DNA of 13,440 bases from Chromera velia (taxonomy: Eukaryota; Sar; Chromeraceae): positions 1-13,440 of the forward strand of contig JAHBMJ010003038.1 of assembly GCA_018398765.1 (NCBI GenBank). Reading direction: 5' to 3'. The position numbers were made by a program, and so were the translations under genes. Positions 12,719 through 13,440 of this stretch are shown piece by piece. Each line of letters begins with the position of its first letter. Within the stretch, counting starts at the first letter, position 1. Under the pieces are notes generated by a model. The model worked only from the letters and a program-made list of their open reading frames with translations. It had not been told where the DNA came from and ran no database searches.

Positions 12719-12792
12719 GCCCTTTGGAGAGTGCATCGGAATGCTTCGGAGACCTCAACAAGGGGTGTGGGTTCAGCCAGTGGCCAATATGA
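5011..12792 (+). CDS. large multi-exon gene, unrecognised protein of about 890 residues
   Basis: Exons I can join in phase are 5011-5216, 5326-5545, 6677-7026, 7357-7645, 7976-8078, 8354-8636, 9501-9584, 9880-9965, 10282-10390, 10891-11005, 11206-11294, 11594-11890, 12127-12205, 12380-12682 and 12730-12792. The first 13 introns end in CAG. I do not recognise the family. There is no signal peptide or clear membrane span. Much of it looks alpha-helical, with hydrophobic Leu-rich stretches such as WDLLVSAERAL and FLRPLLLCLMNLLPAYSQL. Acidic, Gly/Ser-rich linkers separate them, and residues 797-840 are Lys/Arg-rich. KRRVSF (797-802) fits a PP1 docking site. The ATG at 5011 is the first in the frame with protein-like sequence after it. 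The weak points are the exon 6 end (8488 is an alternative), the long intron 8637-9500 that may hide exons, and the last intron. Without that intron the frame runs through the CTGT repeat to a stop at 12806-12808. The gene could also continue into 13087-13376. Confidence 0.72.
5661..6099 (+). repeat. long CTGA tetranucleotide array with CTCA, GTGA and CTAA variants
   Basis: About 440 bp of almost pure CTGA units. The variation is nearly limited to three one-base changes of the unit (CTCA, GTGA and CTAA), some grouped into alternating 8-bp patterns such as GAGTGACT around 5925-5975. The unit length is kept throughout the array. Six-frame translation gives only Ser/Gln/Val/His runs on the minus strand, so it is not coding. 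Confidence 0.95.
6379..6409. repeat. TC dinucleotide microsatellite
   Basis: About 15 TC units on the plus strand inside intron 2 of the large gene. It is a pyrimidine tract but lies roughly 270 nt before the exon 3 acceptor, so it is probably not the functional tract. Confidence 0.95.
7930..7960 (+). repeat. poly-C tract with one undetermined base
   Basis: A run of 14 C, TTT, an N at 7947, nine C, then T residues, just before the TTTGTACAG acceptor of exon 5. It forms the pyrimidine tract of intron 4. The N marks an uncertain base call in the homopolymer, so the tract length is unreliable, but it is intronic and does not affect the reading frame. Confidence 0.9.
8637..9500 (+). other. intron 6 of the large gene as modelled; may hide exons
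   Basis: This 864-nt stretch separates the proposed exons 6 and 7. It contains acceptor-like CAG sites at about 8961, 9176 and 9334, and GA and CA microsatellites. Frames through it are Ser/Phe/Leu-rich or repetitive, and I found no extra exon whose two ends both keep phase. The direct join 8636 to 9501 is phase-consistent (CG plus T), so I use it, with moderate confidence. Confidence 0.4.
9282..9331. repeat. adjacent GA and CA microsatellites
   Basis: GA units at 9282-9297 and CA units at 9306-9331 inside the proposed intron 6 of the large gene, preceded by TC-rich sequence. Frames across them give Thr-His or Cys-Val runs and are not genes. Confidence 0.9.
9964..9981 (+). repeat. GTCA tetranucleotide repeat overlapping the exon 8 donor
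   Basis: Exon 8 ends in GCACTCA and the intron begins GTCAGTCAGTCAGTC, so the donor site is itself the first unit of the repeat. Using the donor at 9966 gives phase 1 and joins correctly to exon 9 at 10282. Later GT positions within the repeat would shift the frame or add residues. Confidence 0.8.
9990..10069 (+). repeat. GCAG tetranucleotide repeats in intron 8
   Basis: Two blocks of GCAG/GGCA units, about 9990-10021 and 10052-10069, separated by unique sequence. They lie inside intron 8 of the large gene, just downstream of the GTCA block. Each GCAG unit contains a potential CAG acceptor, but the block is followed by purines and has no pyrimidine tract. Confidence 0.9.
10391..10890 (+). 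other. intron 9 of the large gene
   Basis: It opens GTGAGTACACAC after exon 9 (CTCGA, phase 2) and ends TTCCCTTCAG before exon 10. Its first quarter is CA, then GA, then CAGA repeats (about 10395-10550). The rest holds a possible skipped exon near 10768-10821 that has good-looking ends but does not fit the phase. Confidence 0.65.
10395..10550. repeat. compound CA / GA / CAGA microsatellite
   Basis: About 108 bp of CA units with interruptions (CATACA, CAGCCA, CACCCC) at 10395-10503, then GA (about 10504-10522), CAGA and GA units to about 10550. It begins five bases into intron 9. Alternating CA is prone to Z-form DNA, and the purine run is strand-asymmetric. Open frames here are Thr-His or Cys-Val repeats and are rejected as genes. 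Confidence 0.95.
12464..12484 (+). other. coding segment for a KRRVSF short linear motif
   Basis: Within exon 14 the frame reads AKRRVSFGE, at model residues 796-804. RVSF matches the core RVxF motif by which many regulators dock on protein phosphatase 1. Basic residues lie before it and an acidic residue follows, as is usual for such sites. RRVS is also a consensus for PKA-type basophilic kinases. A Lys/Arg-rich stretch (KRKNKAKEKE) that could act as a nuclear localisation signal follows about 20 residues later. The function is inferred from the motif alone. Confidence 0.45.
12683..12720 (+). repeat. GTCT tetranucleotide repeat at the exon 14 donor
   Basis: Exon 14 ends CTGGAG and is followed at once by about nine GTCT units and CCCTTTGGAG. 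If spliced, the intron is only 47 nt with a GAG acceptor at 12727-12729. If not, the frame reads Val-Cys-Leu-Ser repeats and continues to a stop at 12806-12808. Both options keep the frame open, so the protein's last 20-42 residues are uncertain. Confidence 0.85.
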
Positions 12793-12897
12793 TGGCAACG
12801 ACGTGTGACGAAATCCTCCTGGTTATTTTCGAATAGCCTGTTATCTTCCTCGTTTCCTCACAAGGAGGCATTTCCTCGCAGGTCCTTATACCTGTGA

Positions 12898-13012
12898 GCA
12901 GTCACACACGCATACGCATCCACACACAACACTCATACACACATACACACACACACACACACTCATACATACACGCACCACACACACACACTCATACATG
13001 TACGCACACGCA
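12898..13012. repeat. CA-rich imperfect microsatellite
   Basis: Imperfect CACACA, CATACA and CACGCA units on the plus strand after the end of the modelled gene. Minus-strand frames through it are Cys/Val-rich and not credible. It marks intergenic or intronic DNA between 12792 and the basic open frame at 13087. Confidence 0.9.
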
Positions 13013-13086
13013 ATCTTTCCATCTGGGCGGGCGGTCAAAAGAAGAGATCCAAACAGAAGAGAGGGTTTTAGGGGGCCTTCACATGA

Positions 13087-13440
13087 AAAAGGGAACCCCA
13101 GAAGAAGAAACCAAAAGATAAAGGGAACCCCAGAAGAAGAGAGAGGCAGAAGCTGAAAACAAACCGTTACCGGCGCTACGTCGTGACAGACCCTAAGCAA
13201 AAGGAAATGAAAAGAAACGAACTCGTCCAGATGGAAAGAATGTGGAAGTGCAAGAGGGCAACCCTGCACTGGGCAGTGAAGGGCCGCAGGGTACGACTCA
13301 AGGCCTGGAGCTCTGGTACCCTTCCACTGAGAGCGCGCCAAAAGAAAAGAAGAAAACAGAAGAGAAGGAAAGGAAGGTTCTGTCTGTCTGTCTGTGTCTG
13401 CCTGTCGGTGTGTCTGTTTGTCTGTCTGTCTGTCTGTCTG
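13087..13440 (+). CDS. basic open frame, possible exon, continues to window end (partial)
   Basis: After a TGA at 13084-13086 one plus-strand frame stays open to the end of the window. Up to about 13376 it codes a strongly Lys/Arg-rich but otherwise mixed sequence, including NRYRRYVVTDPKQKEMKR, WKCKRATLHWAVKGRR and a tail of Lys/Arg/Gln. Beyond that it enters CTGT repeat, where GGAAG/GTTCTG at 13372-13382 may be a donor. CCCCAG at 13096-13101 could be an acceptor whose phase matches exon 14 of the large gene, although the sequence before it is not pyrimidine-rich. It may be a further exon of that gene, the start of the next gene, or chance. I recognise no family. The basic character would suit an RNA- or nucleus-associated protein, which is inference only. 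Confidence 0.3.
13089..13140 (+). repeat. 20-bp direct repeat, 32-bp spacing
   Basis: AAGGGAACCCCAGAAGAAGA occurs at 13089-13108 and at 13121-13140. The 32-bp period is not a multiple of three, so the two copies would be read in different frames. This suggests a recent local duplication rather than a protein repeat. It weakens the case that the upstream part of the basic open frame is coding. Confidence 0.9.
13378..13440 (+). repeat. CTGT tetranucleotide repeat at window end
   Basis: Mostly CTGT/GTCT units running off the end of the window, starting next to the possible donor GGAAG/GTTCTG. It resembles the repeat just downstream of exon 14 and the tract at 410-785. Confidence 0.9.

Noticed and set aside
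12886-13341. Minus-strand 151-codon open frame
   Set aside because: Its end runs through CA repeat as Cys/Val residues and its body is the pyrimidine-rich complement of the plus-strand basic frame.

Overview
The window reads as nuclear DNA of a eukaryote with intron-rich genes. Coding stretches are purine-rich and broken by pyrimidine-rich introns that end in CAG, and simple repeats crowd the introns and flanks. One gene carries what looks like a two-part (signal plus transit) plastid leader with phenylalanine just after the predicted cleavage point. That leader is typical of algae with a complex red-derived plastid. My best inference is a chromerid-like photosynthetic alveolate; other complex algae remain possible. 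Nothing looks bacterial or viral.

Layout. 1-820: pyrimidine-rich, low-complexity DNA, probably intronic. 823-972: a possible last exon coding an acidic tail. 973-1430: an AT-rich island between apparently convergent gene ends. 1431-2066 (minus): a hypothetical coding exon. 2067-2541: no clear gene, ending in a TCAG/CTGA repeat. 2542-4253 (minus): a two-exon gene for a TrmJ-like SPOUT RNA 2'-O-methyltransferase with a secretory signal; the exon phases match exactly. 4254-5010: the divergent intergenic region. 5011 to about 12792 (plus): a roughly 15-exon gene for a protein of about 890 residues whose family I do not recognise. 12793-13440: CA repeats, a basic open frame (13087-13376) that may be a further exon or the next gene, and a terminal CTGT repeat.

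The plus-strand gene was rebuilt by requiring every junction to keep phase; 13 of its 14 proposed introns end in CAG. Two points stand out. Eight of 14 proposed donor sites start GTCAG rather than the common GTAAG/GTGAG. Several introns also open directly into tetranucleotide repeats (GTCA, GTCT) that extend the donor sequence itself. The modelled protein has a KRRVSF sequence that fits both a PP1 docking motif and a basophilic-kinase site.

The methyltransferase and the large gene are head-to-head over about 760 bp and may share a regulatory region. No functional link between them is visible.
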